DNA of 64,000 nt from Glycomyces arizonensis DSM 44726 (lineage in GTDB: Bacteria > Actinomycetota > Actinomycetes > Mycobacteriales > Micromonosporaceae): NCBI RefSeq assembly GCF_000482705.1, contig NZ_KI519474.1, forward strand, positions 186,001-250,000, given 5' to 3'. Numbering within the stretch: position 1 is the first letter of the stretch; the number at the start of each line of letters is the position of its first letter. The translations under genes were made by a program, and so were the position numbers. This document shows, one piece after another, positions 33,386 to 42,242 of this stretch. Under the pieces are notes generated by a model. The model did not search any database. It was not told the origin of the DNA and was given only the letters and a program-made list of their open reading frames with translations.

Positions 33386-33778
33386 TCAGCCCTCCGCGCC
33401 GGTCTCGGGCATCAGCCGCCGGCGCACCCGCTCGGCGATCGCCCGGCCCGCGGGCGAGTCCTCCCCGAGCGTCTCGGCGACGATCTCCGCGGACCGCTCG
33501 GCGATCTGCGCCTTGGCCGCTTGCACGGTCTCCAGGATCGTGCGCGAGACGAACTCGGTCTCGACCCGCCTGCTCCGCTCGCTCAGACGCAGATCGACCA
33601 GGCTCCCCGAGGAATCGACGGTCACCTCGACCATGTGGTTCGGGTCCGAGACGGTCACCTTCAGGTCCTCGAACCGGTCGCTCATCGCCTGCGTGTCGGT
33701 CGCGAGCTGGTCGATCCGGCCCTTCCACGCCTGCAACCGATCCCGCGACGCCTCCGGACCAGGAATCCCGTCGACCAT
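33386..33778 (-). CDS. YbaB/EbfC-family protein of a toxin operon
   Basis: 130 residues from ATG 33778 (GTG 33781 is adjacent; GAGGGAG precedes both). The helix ASRDRLQAWKGRIDQLATDTQAMSDRFEDLK and strand VEVTVDSSGSLVDLRLS are the YbaB fold, which binds DNA without sequence preference in E. coli. As first gene in type VII toxin operons its role is unknown; chaperone or regulator are possible. GTGCCGACCCGGCAC at 33797-33811 upstream is a possible operator. Confidence 0.75.
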   Translation of the reverse strand: MVDGIPGPEASRDRLQAWKGRIDQLATDTQAMSDRFEDLKVTVSDPNHMVEVTVDSSGSLVDLRLSERSRRVETEFVSRTILETVQAAKAQIAERSAEIVAETLGEDSPAGRAIAERVRRRLMPETGAEG

Positions 33779-33924
33779 CACCGCTCCCTCAACTCGTGCC
33801 GGGTCGGCACTCGGAGTCAAGCACCGCACACGATCCGAGAGTCTATCGGGTTCGCGCAAATCGGTGGTGCTCGCGATCGGTGCCGGAGAGCGCGGGTCCT
33901 TTCGCAACAGACCCGCGAACGGCG

Positions 33925-33956
33925 AGCGGCCCGGCACCGTTCGGTGCCGGGCCGCT
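33925..33956 (-). terminator. Terminator of the NatAB-like operon
   Basis: Perfect 14-bp stem AGCGGCCCGGCACC / GGTGCCGGGCCGCT with a GTTC loop, 10 bases after the permease stop codon. Confidence 0.8.
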
Positions 33957-33966
33957 GTCGTCCTTG

Positions 33967-35148
33967 TTACGCGGCGCGCTTGAGGGCTTCGGTGAGCTTC
34001 AGGCGGGAGCCGGTGTAGAGGACGCTGCGCTTGTAGAGCGTCGCTCCCAGTGCCAGGGCTCCGACCGCGGCGGCGGCCAGGAGGCCGAGGGCCAGCGCTA
34101 TCTCCCACGCGGGGACGTCGGTGATCGCCATGCGCGTCGGCATCGTAATCCCCGAGAACGGCGGCACGATCGACAGGATCTGCGCGAACGTGCTGGTCGG
34201 CGCGTTCAGCAGGAAGATCGCCCCGAGGTAGCTGAGCGTCAGCGACATGATCAGCGGCGTCAGCACCGAACCGGCGTCCTCCTGGCGGGAGACCAGCGAG
34301 CCGACCCCTCCGGCGAGGGTGCCGAAGAGCGCGAAGGCCACCAGCCACCAGCCGATCGAGGAGAGCGCGGCCGAGGCCATGCCGTCGGGCAGGCTGTCGA
34401 GCCTGCCGGTGCCCGCGGCCACGCCGAGGCCCACGGCGACCATCGCCACGAGGTTGATCAGCGAGATGACGCCGAGGCCGATGACTTTGCCGCCCAAGAG
34501 CTGCCACGGCTTGAGGCTGGTCAGGAGGATCTCGACGATGCGGCTCGACTTCTCCTCGACCACGCCCATGGCGATGTACTGCACTGGCGTCATGAGCATC
34601 ATGAACATGACGATGGAGATGATCAAACCCGCGAAGTAGTCGAGGGTGCTGTTGACGCCGCCCTCAGAGAGCGTCACGCTCTCCAGCGACTCGGTCGCCA
34701 GCGCCTGCTGGGACTCCTCGGGTGTCAGCCCGGCCGCGGCCAGGTTGGCCTCGACCGAGGCGGCCTGCCAGGCGGAGTCGAGCACCGCCTGGAGCTCGGC
34801 GTCGACGCCGTCCTCGCTGTAGAGCTTGCCGTCCGCGACGGCGGCCTCCACCTCGCCGTCGGCCACGGCCTGCTCGGCCCCATCGGCGTCGTCGTAGACG
34901 GTGGTCTCGTAGTCGCCGACGGCCTCCAGCTGGGCCTCCATGGCGGGCGCGTTCGCCCCGGCGAGGCCGACCTCGGTGGGGCCGTCGTCGCCGATGATCG
35001 CGGGCAGCGCGGCGAGGATGCCGACGATGACGACGGTGACGATGAGGCTGATGACGTTGGCCCGGGACAGACCGCGGACGCGGATCTCCCGGCCCGCGAC
35101 GAGCATGAGGCCCCGCATGCGGGACATCTCGGCGTTCTGGTCGCTCAT
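33967..35148 (-). CDS. ABC-2 permease, NatB/YhfP-like
   Basis: 393 residues. One N-terminal helix (~25-50), a large extracytoplasmic segment (~50-180, acidic and helical), then five helices, with the ABC-2 signature VEEKSSRIVEILLTSLKPWQLLGGK around 225. This is the layout of NatB-type sodium/toxic-compound exporters. The ATG overlaps the stop of the ATPase gene by 4 bases. The substrate is not determined. Confidence 0.88.
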   Translation of the reverse strand: MSDQNAEMSRMRGLMLVAGREIRVRGLSRANVISLIVTVVIVGILAALPAIIGDDGPTEVGLAGANAPAMEAQLEAVGDYETTVYDDADGAEQAVADGEVEAAVADGKLYSEDGVDAELQAVLDSAWQAASVEANLAAAGLTPEESQQALATESLESVTLSEGGVNSTLDYFAGLIISIVMFMMLMTPVQYIAMGVVEEKSSRIVEILLTSLKPWQLLGGKVIGLGVISLINLVAMVAVGLGVAAGTGRLDSLPDGMASAALSSIGWWLVAFALFGTLAGGVGSLVSRQEDAGSVLTPLIMSLTLSYLGAIFLLNAPTSTFAQILSIVPPFSGITMPTRMAITDVPAWEIALALGLLAAAAVGALALGATLYKRSVLYTGSRLKLTEALKRAA

Positions 35149-36014
35149 TTCGTCACGGCCTCTCGGAAGATCTCGGCGATGGTGGGCTGGTCGTAGGCGA
35201 AGTGCGTGACGCGGCCCGCCGCGGCGGCGATGCGCAGCACCTCCTGGTCGTCGGCGCCTTCGACGAGGTAGTCCTCGCCGTCGCGCTCGACCTTGCCCGG
35301 CAGCTGCGCGGTCAGGTCCTCGGCGGTGTCGACGCGGACGCGCAGCTGCTTGACCTCGCGCGCCTTCAGTTCTTCGACCGAACCGGAGGCGATGATCTTC
35401 CCTGCGCCGATGATGACGACCGAGTCGCACAGCCGCTCGACGAGGTCGAGCTGGTGGCTGGAGAAGATGACCGGCGCCCCGGCGGCGGCGCGCTCCTTGA
35501 GCGCGGTGCCCATGACGTCGACGGCGATCGGGTCGAGCCCGGAGAACGGCTCGTCGAGGATGAGCACCTCGGGGTCGTGCACGAGCGAGACGGCCAGCTG
35601 GACGCGCTGCTGGTTGCCCAGCGAGAGGTCCTGCACGTTGTCGCCGATGCGGCCGGTGAGGTTCAGCTGCTCGAGCAGCTCGGCGGTCGACCGCTTGGCC
35701 TCGGCGCGGCTCATGCCGTGGAGTTCGCCGAAGTAGGCGATCTGGTCGCCGGTCTTCATCTTGGGGTACAGGCCGCGTTCGGAGGGCATGTAGCCGAAGC
35801 GGCGGCGCTGCTCGGTGCCGAGCGGGGCGCCGTTGTAGACGATCTCGCCGGAGTCGGCGGCGAGCACGCCCATGGCGATGCGCATGGCGGTGGTCTTGCC
35901 GGCGCCGTTGGCGCCGACGAAGCCGACCACCTCGCCGGGTTCGGCCGACAGCGACACCCCATCGAGGGCAACGGTATCGCCGAACCTCTTCTTGAGGTCC
36001 TTGATTTCGAGCAT
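35145..36014 (-). CDS. ABC transporter ATP-binding protein, NatA-like
   Basis: 289 residues with Walker A GANGAGKTTAM (~37-47), Q-loop region GYMPSERGLYPKM, signature LSLGNQQRVQLA, Walker B VLILDEPFSGLDP and switch His FSSHQ. A C-terminal ~70-residue domain follows, typical of drug/antibiotic export ATPases. It powers the permease encoded directly downstream. Transcribed away from the LacI gene, 80 bases apart on the same strand. Confidence 0.92.
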   Translation of the reverse strand: MLEIKDLKKRFGDTVALDGVSLSAEPGEVVGFVGANGAGKTTAMRIAMGVLAADSGEIVYNGAPLGTEQRRRFGYMPSERGLYPKMKTGDQIAYFGELHGMSRAEAKRSTAELLEQLNLTGRIGDNVQDLSLGNQQRVQLAVSLVHDPEVLILDEPFSGLDPIAVDVMGTALKERAAAGAPVIFSSHQLDLVERLCDSVVIIGAGKIIASGSVEELKAREVKQLRVRVDTAEDLTAQLPGKVERDGEDYLVEGADDQEVLRIAAAAGRVTHFAYDQPTIAEIFREAVTK

Positions 36015-36094
36015 GCGTTCACCCTAAAACGGCCCGCTGCCCCGGGCGTCCGCCGCGGGAAGGATTCCCTTCGGGACCGGATCCTTCGCAAGGA

Positions 36095-37120
36095 CTACTC
36101 CAGTTTCGGCCCCGCCGTGGTGCCGCGCTCGATCAAATTGGCGCCCAAGGTTATCGCCGCGTCGGGGTGTTCCTCGCGGGTGATCTGGCCGAGGAGCAGC
36201 CGCACCGCCACGGCCGCTTTGGCCGGTATGTCCTGCGCGACGGTCGTCAGCTTCGGTGTGACGAACGTCGCGATGTCGAGGTCGTCGTAGCCGACGACGG
36301 ACACGTCGCCGGGCACCGCGAGGCCCGCCTCCACCAGGCCCTCCATGACGCCGATGGCGAGGATGTCGGCGGTGGTGAAGACGGCGGTGACCTCGGGGTG
36401 CTCCGCGGCCAGCAGGTGCCCGAACGCGCGCCCGGCGGCGTGGGTGGTCTCCACCGCGGCCACCACCGCGCCCTCCCACGGCGCCCCGGCTTCGACGAAG
36501 GCGCGTCGGAAGCCCTCGTAGCGCTGCCGGACCACGCCGGTGTCGAAGAAGGCGGGCCCGGCGAAGGCGATGCGCCGGTGCCCCAGTTCCAAGAGGTGCC
36601 GCGCGGCGAGTCTGGCGCCGGTGAAGTCGTCCGAGCGCACGCCGAGCGCGAGCGGGTTCTCCGAGTAGCTGTCCATCGCCACCAGCGCGACGCGGCCGAC
36701 GGTGTCGGGGCCGAGCCGGTCGATCTCGACGTCCTGGAACCCCAGGAGGACGGCGCCGTCGAGGTTCCACGAGCGCAGCGCCTCGGCGATCTCGTCGATG
36801 CGTTCGATGCCGCGCAGCATCAGGTGGTAGTCGTGCTTGCGCAGCTCGCGTTCGAGCACGCCGATGATCTCGACGGTGTGCGGGCTGATGGTGAGGCTGT
36901 CCTCGCCCGCGGCGGGGACGAGGAGGCCGATGATCCGCGAGGAGCGGGCGGCCAGGCTGCGGGCGGAGGCGCTGGGCACGTAGCCGCGCTGCTCGACGAT
37001 CCGCAGGATCCGGTCGATGGTGGCCTGCGAGACCCGCGCCCGCTTGCCGTTGATCACATTGGACACGGTCATGGGGCTGACGCCCGCCTCGGCGGCGATG
37101 TCCTTCAGCGTCACGCGCAC
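36095..37120 (-). CDS. LacI-family repressor of the alpha-glucan locus
   Basis: 341 residues from GTG 37120, preceded by GAGAGGA at 7 bases; a TTG start at 37162 is rejected. The N-terminal HTH TLKDIAAEAGVSPMTVSNVINGKR is canonical, followed by the hinge helix (PSASARSLAARSS) and a periplasmic-binding-like sugar domain. Divergent from the GH13 gene, with operator-like repeats in between, so it most likely represses the glucosidase-transporter operon until an alpha-glucoside binds. Confidence 0.92.
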   Translation of the reverse strand: MRVTLKDIAAEAGVSPMTVSNVINGKRARVSQATIDRILRIVEQRGYVPSASARSLAARSSRIIGLLVPAAGEDSLTISPHTVEIIGVLERELRKHDYHLMLRGIERIDEIAEALRSWNLDGAVLLGFQDVEIDRLGPDTVGRVALVAMDSYSENPLALGVRSDDFTGARLAARHLLELGHRRIAFAGPAFFDTGVVRQRYEGFRRAFVEAGAPWEGAVVAAVETTHAAGRAFGHLLAAEHPEVTAVFTTADILAIGVMEGLVEAGLAVPGDVSVVGYDDLDIATFVTPKLTTVAQDIPAKAAVAVRLLLGQITREEHPDAAITLGANLIERGTTAGPKLE

Positions 37121-37155
37121 GCGTCGCTCCTCTCGGGGTGGTCCGGGGGCCGGTG

Positions 37156-37184
37156 TTGACAAGTCTGACAGGTCACTCTATGCT
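37156..37184 (+). promoter_or_regulatory. Promoter of the alpha-glucan utilisation operon
   Basis: TTGACA, a 17-base spacer and TATGCT: a near-consensus housekeeping promoter. The operator-like repeats begin immediately downstream, as for a LacI-type roadblock. Confidence 0.75.
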
Positions 37185-37188
37185 TTCC

Positions 37189-37208
37189 GCTAAAGGTATA
37201 GCGCTAAA
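37189..37208. promoter_or_regulatory. LacI-type operator region
   Basis: GCTAAA occurs twice (37189 and 37203) and TATAGCGCTAAA at 37197-37208 is an imperfect palindrome with the central CG typical of LacI-family operators. It overlaps the expected transcription start of the GH13 operon. Confidence 0.6.
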
Positions 37209-37284
37209 CCTAGCATGGCCAGCGACTTCGCTGCGTCCTACCCCTCTTGCGAGGCGAAGCGCACGAACACGGAATGGAGCGACG

Positions 37285-38949
37285 GTGCATTCGGGCCCCA
37301 GCAACGAAGCAGACGAGCAGCCCACCCCCTGGTGGCGCGGCGCGGTGATCTACCAGGTCTACCCGCGCAGCTTCGCCGACGCGAACGGCGACGGCACCGG
37401 CGACCTCGAAGGCGTCCGCTCGCGCCTGCCCTACCTCGCCGAGCTCGGCGTCGACGCCCTGTGGTTCACCCCCTGGTACCGCTCGCCGCAGGCCGACGGC
37501 GGCTACGACGTGGCCGACTACCGGGACATCGACCCGGCCTTCGGCACCCTCGCCGACGCCGAGCGCCTCATCGCCGACGCCGCTTCCCTCGGCATCCGCA
37601 CCGTCGTCGACATCGTCCCCAACCACGTCTCCGCCGACCACCCCTGGTTCGCCGAGGCCCTCGCCGCCGAGCCCGGCAGCCCGGCCCGCGAGCGCTTCTG
37701 GTTCCGCGACGGCCTCGGCGAGGACGGCGAGGTCGCCCCCACCGCCTGGACCTCCAGCTTCTCCGGCCCCACCTGGACGAGGACCGCCAACCCCGACGGC
37801 ACGCCCGGCCAGTGGTACCTCCACCTGTTCGACGCCGCCCAGCCCGACCTCAACTGGAACCACCCCGAGGTCGTCGCCGAGCACGAGGCCGTCCTGCGGT
37901 TCTGGTACGACCGCGGCGCCGCCGGAGTGCGGATCGACTCGGCCTCCATGCTCGCCAAGGACCCCGAGCTCCCCGAGGTCGAGGCCCACCACGAGCCCGG
38001 CACTCACCCGCATCTCGACCGCGACGAGGTCCACGACGTCTACCGGCGCTGGCGCAAGATCGCCGACTCCTATGAGGACCCGCGCGTCCTCATCGGCGAG
38101 GTCTGGCTGCCGCAGATCGAGCGCTTCGTCCGCTACCTGCGGGACGACGAGATGCACATGGCGTTCAACTTCGACTTCATGACCGCCCCCTGGACCCGCG
38201 AGGCGATCCGCTCCTCCATCGCCGCGACCTTCGCGGCCCACGAGAGCGTCGACGCCCCGCCCACCTGGGTCCTGTCCAACCACGACATCACCAGACCGGT
38301 TACTCGTTATGGCCGAGCGGAGACCTCCTTCGACTTCGCCGCCAAGCGCTTCGGCGTCCCCACCGACCTCGCACTCGGCACCAGGAGGGCCCGCGCCGCC
38401 GCCCTGCTCACCGCCGCCCTGCCCGGCGTCCTCTACGTCTACCAGGGCGACGAGCTCGGCCTGCCCGAAGTCGAGGACCTGCCGGACGCGGCCCGCCAGG
38501 ACCCCATGCACCGCCGCTCCGGCGGCACCGACCCCGGCCGCGACGGCTGCCGCGTCCCCCTCCCGTGGACCGAGGACGGACCGAGCCACGGCTTCAGTGC
38601 TCACAACGACAGCGGGGCCGACCCCTGGCTCCCGCAGCCGCCCGACTGGGGCGCCTACGCCGTCGAGGCCCAGCAGGGCGACCCCGACTCGATGCTGTCC
38701 CTCTACCGCGAGGCCCTGCGCCTGCGCCGCACCGAACCGGCCCTCCAAGGCACCGGCTTCGCCTGGCGCGAGAGTGGACCCGAACTCCTCGCCTTCCGCC
38801 GAGGCGAGGACCTGACCTGCGTCGTCAACTTCGGCGACGCCCCCGCGGCGCTGCCCGAGCACGCCGCGGTGCTCATCAGCAGTGCCGCAATCCAAGGCGG
38901 CCGCCTGCCCGGCGAGGCGGCCGCGTGGCTGCGGACCGATCCCTTCTGA
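37285..38949 (+). CDS. GH13 alpha-glucosidase
   Basis: 554 residues from GTG 37285, with GGAG 6 bases upstream. The (beta/alpha)8 barrel opens WWRGAVIYQVYPRSFADANGDGTGDL. The catalytic nucleophile Asp ~218 (GVRIDSAS), acid/base Glu ~272 (LIGEVWL) and transition-state Asp ~334 (SNHDITRP) are all present. No signal peptide, so it acts in the cytoplasm on imported oligosaccharides, releasing glucose. Sequence is of the oligo-1,6-/alpha-glucosidase subfamily; exact linkage preference is not readable. First gene of the operon. Confidence 0.92.
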   Translation: MHSGPSNEADEQPTPWWRGAVIYQVYPRSFADANGDGTGDLEGVRSRLPYLAELGVDALWFTPWYRSPQADGGYDVADYRDIDPAFGTLADAERLIADAASLGIRTVVDIVPNHVSADHPWFAEALAAEPGSPARERFWFRDGLGEDGEVAPTAWTSSFSGPTWTRTANPDGTPGQWYLHLFDAAQPDLNWNHPEVVAEHEAVLRFWYDRGAAGVRIDSASMLAKDPELPEVEAHHEPGTHPHLDRDEVHDVYRRWRKIADSYEDPRVLIGEVWLPQIERFVRYLRDDEMHMAFNFDFMTAPWTREAIRSSIAATFAAHESVDAPPTWVLSNHDITRPVTRYGRAETSFDFAAKRFGVPTDLALGTRRARAAALLTAALPGVLYVYQGDELGLPEVEDLPDAARQDPMHRRSGGTDPGRDGCRVPLPWTEDGPSHGFSAHNDSGADPWLPQPPDWGAYAVEAQQGDPDSMLSLYREALRLRRTEPALQGTGFAWRESGPELLAFRRGEDLTCVVNFGDAPAALPEHAAVLISSAAIQGGRLPGEAAAWLRTDPF

Positions 38950-38972
38950 ATAACGAACAAGGAGCAACAGCA

Positions 38973-40331
38973 ATGAAACCCTCTCGCATCATCGCCACGA
39001 CGGCGGCCGCCGCGCTCGCCGCGGCAGGCCTCGCCGCCTGCTCGGAATCCGAGGACGACGACGGCATCACCGACATCACCGTCGCCATCGACGCCGGGCT
39101 CGAACAGGGCGCCATCGACGCCTTCAACGACCGCATCGCCCAGTTCGAGGAGGCCCACCCCGACATCAATGTCGAGACCCAGGAGTACACCTGGACGGCC
39201 ACCACCTTCACCGCCCAGCTCGCCGGCGGCACACTGCCGACCGTGTTCACCATCCCCTTCACCGACGGGCGCGGCCTCATCGAGCGCGGCCAGATCGCCG
39301 ACATCTCCGGCCTCACCGCCGAACTGCCCTACATCGGGGACTTCAACCCGAACGTCGCCGCCGCCGGATCCGACGCCGACGGGAACCTCTGGGCCCTCCC
39401 GATCGCCGCCTACGGCCAAGGCCTGCACTACAACCGGACCCTGTTCGAGGCCGCCGGGCTCGACCCCGACGCCCCGCCGACCACCTGGGACGAGGTCCGC
39501 GCCGCGGCCGACCAGATCGCCGAGGCCACCGGCGAGGCCGGCTACGCCACGATGACCAACGCCAACACCGGCGGCTGGATCCTCACCACCATGGCCTACG
39601 CCCTCGGCGGCCGCACCGAGGTCATCGACGGCGACACCGCCACCGCCACCATCGACACGCCCCAGATGCGCGAGGCCATCGACCTCATCCGCCAGATGCG
39701 CTGGGACGACGACTCCATGGGCGACGAGTTCCTGTACGACTGGGGCACCATCAACCAGGACTTCGCCGCCGGACGCATCGGCATGTACATCTCCGGCGGC
39801 GGCAACTACGGCAGCCTGTTCACCCAGAACGCCCTCAACCCCGACGACTACGGCCTGACCGTCCTGCCGCTCGAAGGCGCCGACGCCGGCGTCCTCGGCG
39901 GCGGGACCCTCGCCGCCGTCAGCCCGAACGCCGAGAGCGCCGAGCAGGCCGCCGCGGTCGACTGGATCGACTTCTACTACATGGAGAAGCTCACCGTCGA
40001 GGAAGCGGCCGTCGCCGACGCCAAGACCCTGGCCGACTCCGGCCAGCCCGTCGGCGCCCCGCAGCTGCCCGTGTTCGACAAGGCCACCTACGACGAGTCC
40101 CTCACCTGGGTCGCCGACTACGTCAACGTCCCGCTCGACCAGATGACCCCCTACACCGACCAGATCTTCGACCAGCCGCTGCTGACCGAACCGGTCCGCG
40201 GCACCCAGGAGGTCTACGCCGTGCTCGACACCGTCGTCCAGACCGTCCTGACCGACGAGGGCGCCGACGTCGACGCGCTCCTCGCCCAGGCCGAGACCGA
40301 CGCCCAGGCCGCCATGGACGCGGCCGCCTGA
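38973..40331 (+). CDS. ABC sugar importer, substrate-binding lipoprotein
   Basis: 452 residues; AAGGAG precedes the ATG. Lipobox LAAC after a Lys/Arg-Ala signal gives a lipoprotein at Cys ~25. The mature protein is a MalE-type cluster-B binding protein (HPDINVETQEYTW, LPTVFTIPFTDGRGLIERGQIADIS, WALPIAAYGQGLHYNRTLFEAAGLD). It delivers alpha-glucosides to the two permeases downstream. No ATPase gene is in the operon; a shared MsiK-type ATPase encoded elsewhere is usual in actinomycetes. Confidence 0.92.
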   Translation: MKPSRIIATTAAAALAAAGLAACSESEDDDGITDITVAIDAGLEQGAIDAFNDRIAQFEEAHPDINVETQEYTWTATTFTAQLAGGTLPTVFTIPFTDGRGLIERGQIADISGLTAELPYIGDFNPNVAAAGSDADGNLWALPIAAYGQGLHYNRTLFEAAGLDPDAPPTTWDEVRAAADQIAEATGEAGYATMTNANTGGWILTTMAYALGGRTEVIDGDTATATIDTPQMREAIDLIRQMRWDDDSMGDEFLYDWGTINQDFAAGRIGMYISGGGNYGSLFTQNALNPDDYGLTVLPLEGADAGVLGGGTLAAVSPNAESAEQAAAVDWIDFYYMEKLTVEEAAVADAKTLADSGQPVGAPQLPVFDKATYDESLTWVADYVNVPLDQMTPYTDQIFDQPLLTEPVRGTQEVYAVLDTVVQTVLTDEGADVDALLAQAETDAQAAMDAAA

Positions 40332-40349
40332 CCGCAAGGCGAGACGATC

Positions 40350-41321
40350 ATGGCGACCACTCGAACCGACCACGGCCGGATCGCCGCCCCGGCCCGGGCC
40401 GTGCCGCGCCAAGCGGCCCGGCCCGGGCGCCGAGGCCCGCGCCGGTCCCGCCGCAGCGGGCTCCACACGCTGGTGTTCCTGCTGCCGATGCTCCTCATCT
40501 TCGGAGTGTTCTCCTGGTTCCCCATCGGCCGGGCGATCCTGATGAGCTTCCAGCAGACCAACCTCGTCACCGACCCGACGTTCGTCGGCCTGGAGAACTT
40601 CCAGACCGTCCTGGCCGACCCGCTCTTGTGGACAGCGGTGAAGAACACCCTCTACTTCGCGTTCCTCGCGCTCCTCTTCGGCTACCCGATCCCACTCGTC
40701 GCGGCCCTGCTCATGAGCGAGGTCCGGCGCGCCAAGGGCCTGTTCAGCGCCCTCGCCTACCTCCCGGTGGTCGTCCCGCCGGTGGTGGCGGTTCTGCTGT
40801 GGAAGGTCTTCTACGACCCCGGGCCCGAAGGGGTGTTCAACACCCTCCTCGGCCACGTCGGCCTCGGCCCCTACGCCTGGCTCCAGGACGCCGACATCGC
40901 CATGCCCTCGCTGGTCCTCGAAGCGACGTGGGCCGCGGCGGGCGGCACGATCATCATCTACCTGGCCGCGCTCACCGGCGTCGACCCGACCCTGTACGAG
41001 GCGGCCGAGATCGACGGCGCGGGCATCTGGCACAAGATCTGGCACATCACGCTGCCGCAGCTGCGCGGGATCCTGCTCATCACGTTCATCCTCCAGATCA
41101 TCGGCACCGCCCAGGTCTTCCTGGAACCGTTCCTGTTCACCGACGGCGGACCCGCGAACTCGACGGTGACCGTGCTGCTCCTGATCTACCGCTACGCGTT
41201 CACCAGCTCGCTCGGCGGCGACTACGGCGCCGCCACCGCCCTGAGCCTCATGCTGGCGATCGTGCTGGCCTTGTTCTCGGCGCTGTACTTCCGACTCACC
41301 CGCTCCTGGAGCAGCTCATGA
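40350..41321 (+). CDS. ABC sugar importer permease 1 (MalF-like)
   Basis: 323 residues with a basic, Pro/Arg-rich N-terminus of ~35 residues and six membrane helices. The coupling loop YEAAEIDGAGIWHKIWHITLPQLRG is the EAA motif that contacts the ATPase. It is 18 bases after the binding protein and overlaps the next permease by 4 bases. Confidence 0.93.
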   Translation: MATTRTDHGRIAAPARAVPRQAARPGRRGPRRSRRSGLHTLVFLLPMLLIFGVFSWFPIGRAILMSFQQTNLVTDPTFVGLENFQTVLADPLLWTAVKNTLYFAFLALLFGYPIPLVAALLMSEVRRAKGLFSALAYLPVVVPPVVAVLLWKVFYDPGPEGVFNTLLGHVGLGPYAWLQDADIAMPSLVLEATWAAAGGTIIIYLAALTGVDPTLYEAAEIDGAGIWHKIWHITLPQLRGILLITFILQIIGTAQVFLEPFLFTDGGPANSTVTVLLLIYRYAFTSSLGGDYGAATALSLMLAIVLALFSALYFRLTRSWSSS

Positions 41322-42211
41322 GCACCCGACTGCGAGGCGACCGCGGCGTCATCGCCCCCACCGACTGGAAGCGGACCCGCGTCCGCTGGACCGCGCGCAC
41401 CGCGCACGCCGTGCTCTTGGCGGCCCTCGTCGCGATCGGCCTCGGGCCGATGCTGTGGCTCGCCAAGTCCGCCGTCACGCCCACGCAGGACACGCTGCGC
41501 GAGCCGCTCGCGCTGTGGCCGAACGGGATCGACCTGGCGAACCTGTCCGAGGCGTGGACCAGGGTCGAGATCGACCAGTACTTCTTCAACACCGTCGCCC
41601 TCGCCGCCGGGGCCTGGGCCGTGCAGCTCCTGGTCGCCGCCACCGGCGGCTACGCGCTGGCGGTGCTGCGCCCGCGCTACGGCAAGGTGCTCAGCGGAGT
41701 CGTGCTCGCGACGCTGTTCGTCCCGGCCGTGGTGCTGCTCGTGCCGCTCTACCTGACCGTGCTCGACCCGCCGCTGCTGGGCACCTCGCTGCTCAACACC
41801 TTCTGGGCGGTGTGGCTCCCTGCCGGGGCGAACGCGTTCAACGTCCTGCTGATGCAGCGGTTCTTCTCGAGCCTGCCGAAGGAGGTCTTCGAGGCCGCCC
41901 GCGTCGACGGCGCCGGGCCCTACCGGCTGTTCTGGTCGATCGTGCTGCCGATGTCGAAGCCGATCATCGGCGTCGTCTCGGTGTTCGCCGTCATCGCCTC
42001 GTGGAAGGACTTCCTGTGGCCGATGCTGGTGCTGCCCGATCCGGACCTCCAGCCGCTGTCGGTGCGGCTGCCCGCGCTCCAGCGGTTCGTCGAGCTCGAC
42101 GTGTTCCTCGCCGCGCTCGCGATCTCCACGCTCATCCCCGTCGTGCTGTTCCTGGCCTTCCAGCGCATGTTCCTCTCCAGCGCCGGACTCGGCGGCGCGA
42201 TCAAGGGCTGA
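41318..42211 (+). CDS. ABC sugar importer permease 2 (MalG-like)
   Basis: 297 residues, start ATGA-overlapping. Six helices and the EAA loop FEAARVDGAGPYRLFWSIVLPMSKP. Partner of permease 1. The gene for the secreted glucanase begins 31 bases downstream, so it is likely co-transcribed. Confidence 0.93.
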   Translation: MSTRLRGDRGVIAPTDWKRTRVRWTARTAHAVLLAALVAIGLGPMLWLAKSAVTPTQDTLREPLALWPNGIDLANLSEAWTRVEIDQYFFNTVALAAGAWAVQLLVAATGGYALAVLRPRYGKVLSGVVLATLFVPAVVLLVPLYLTVLDPPLLGTSLLNTFWAVWLPAGANAFNVLLMQRFFSSLPKEVFEAARVDGAGPYRLFWSIVLPMSKPIIGVVSVFAVIASWKDFLWPMLVLPDPDLQPLSVRLPALQRFVELDVFLAALAISTLIPVVLFLAFQRMFLSSAGLGGAIKG

Positions 42212-42242
42212 CCACCGCCCGAAGACTCGAGAAAGGACGACG

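Noticed and set aside
33373-35196. 607-residue plus-strand frame over the YbaB and NatB genes
   Set aside because: Low-complexity shadow translation; the minus-strand genes have clear families, coupled starts and a terminator.
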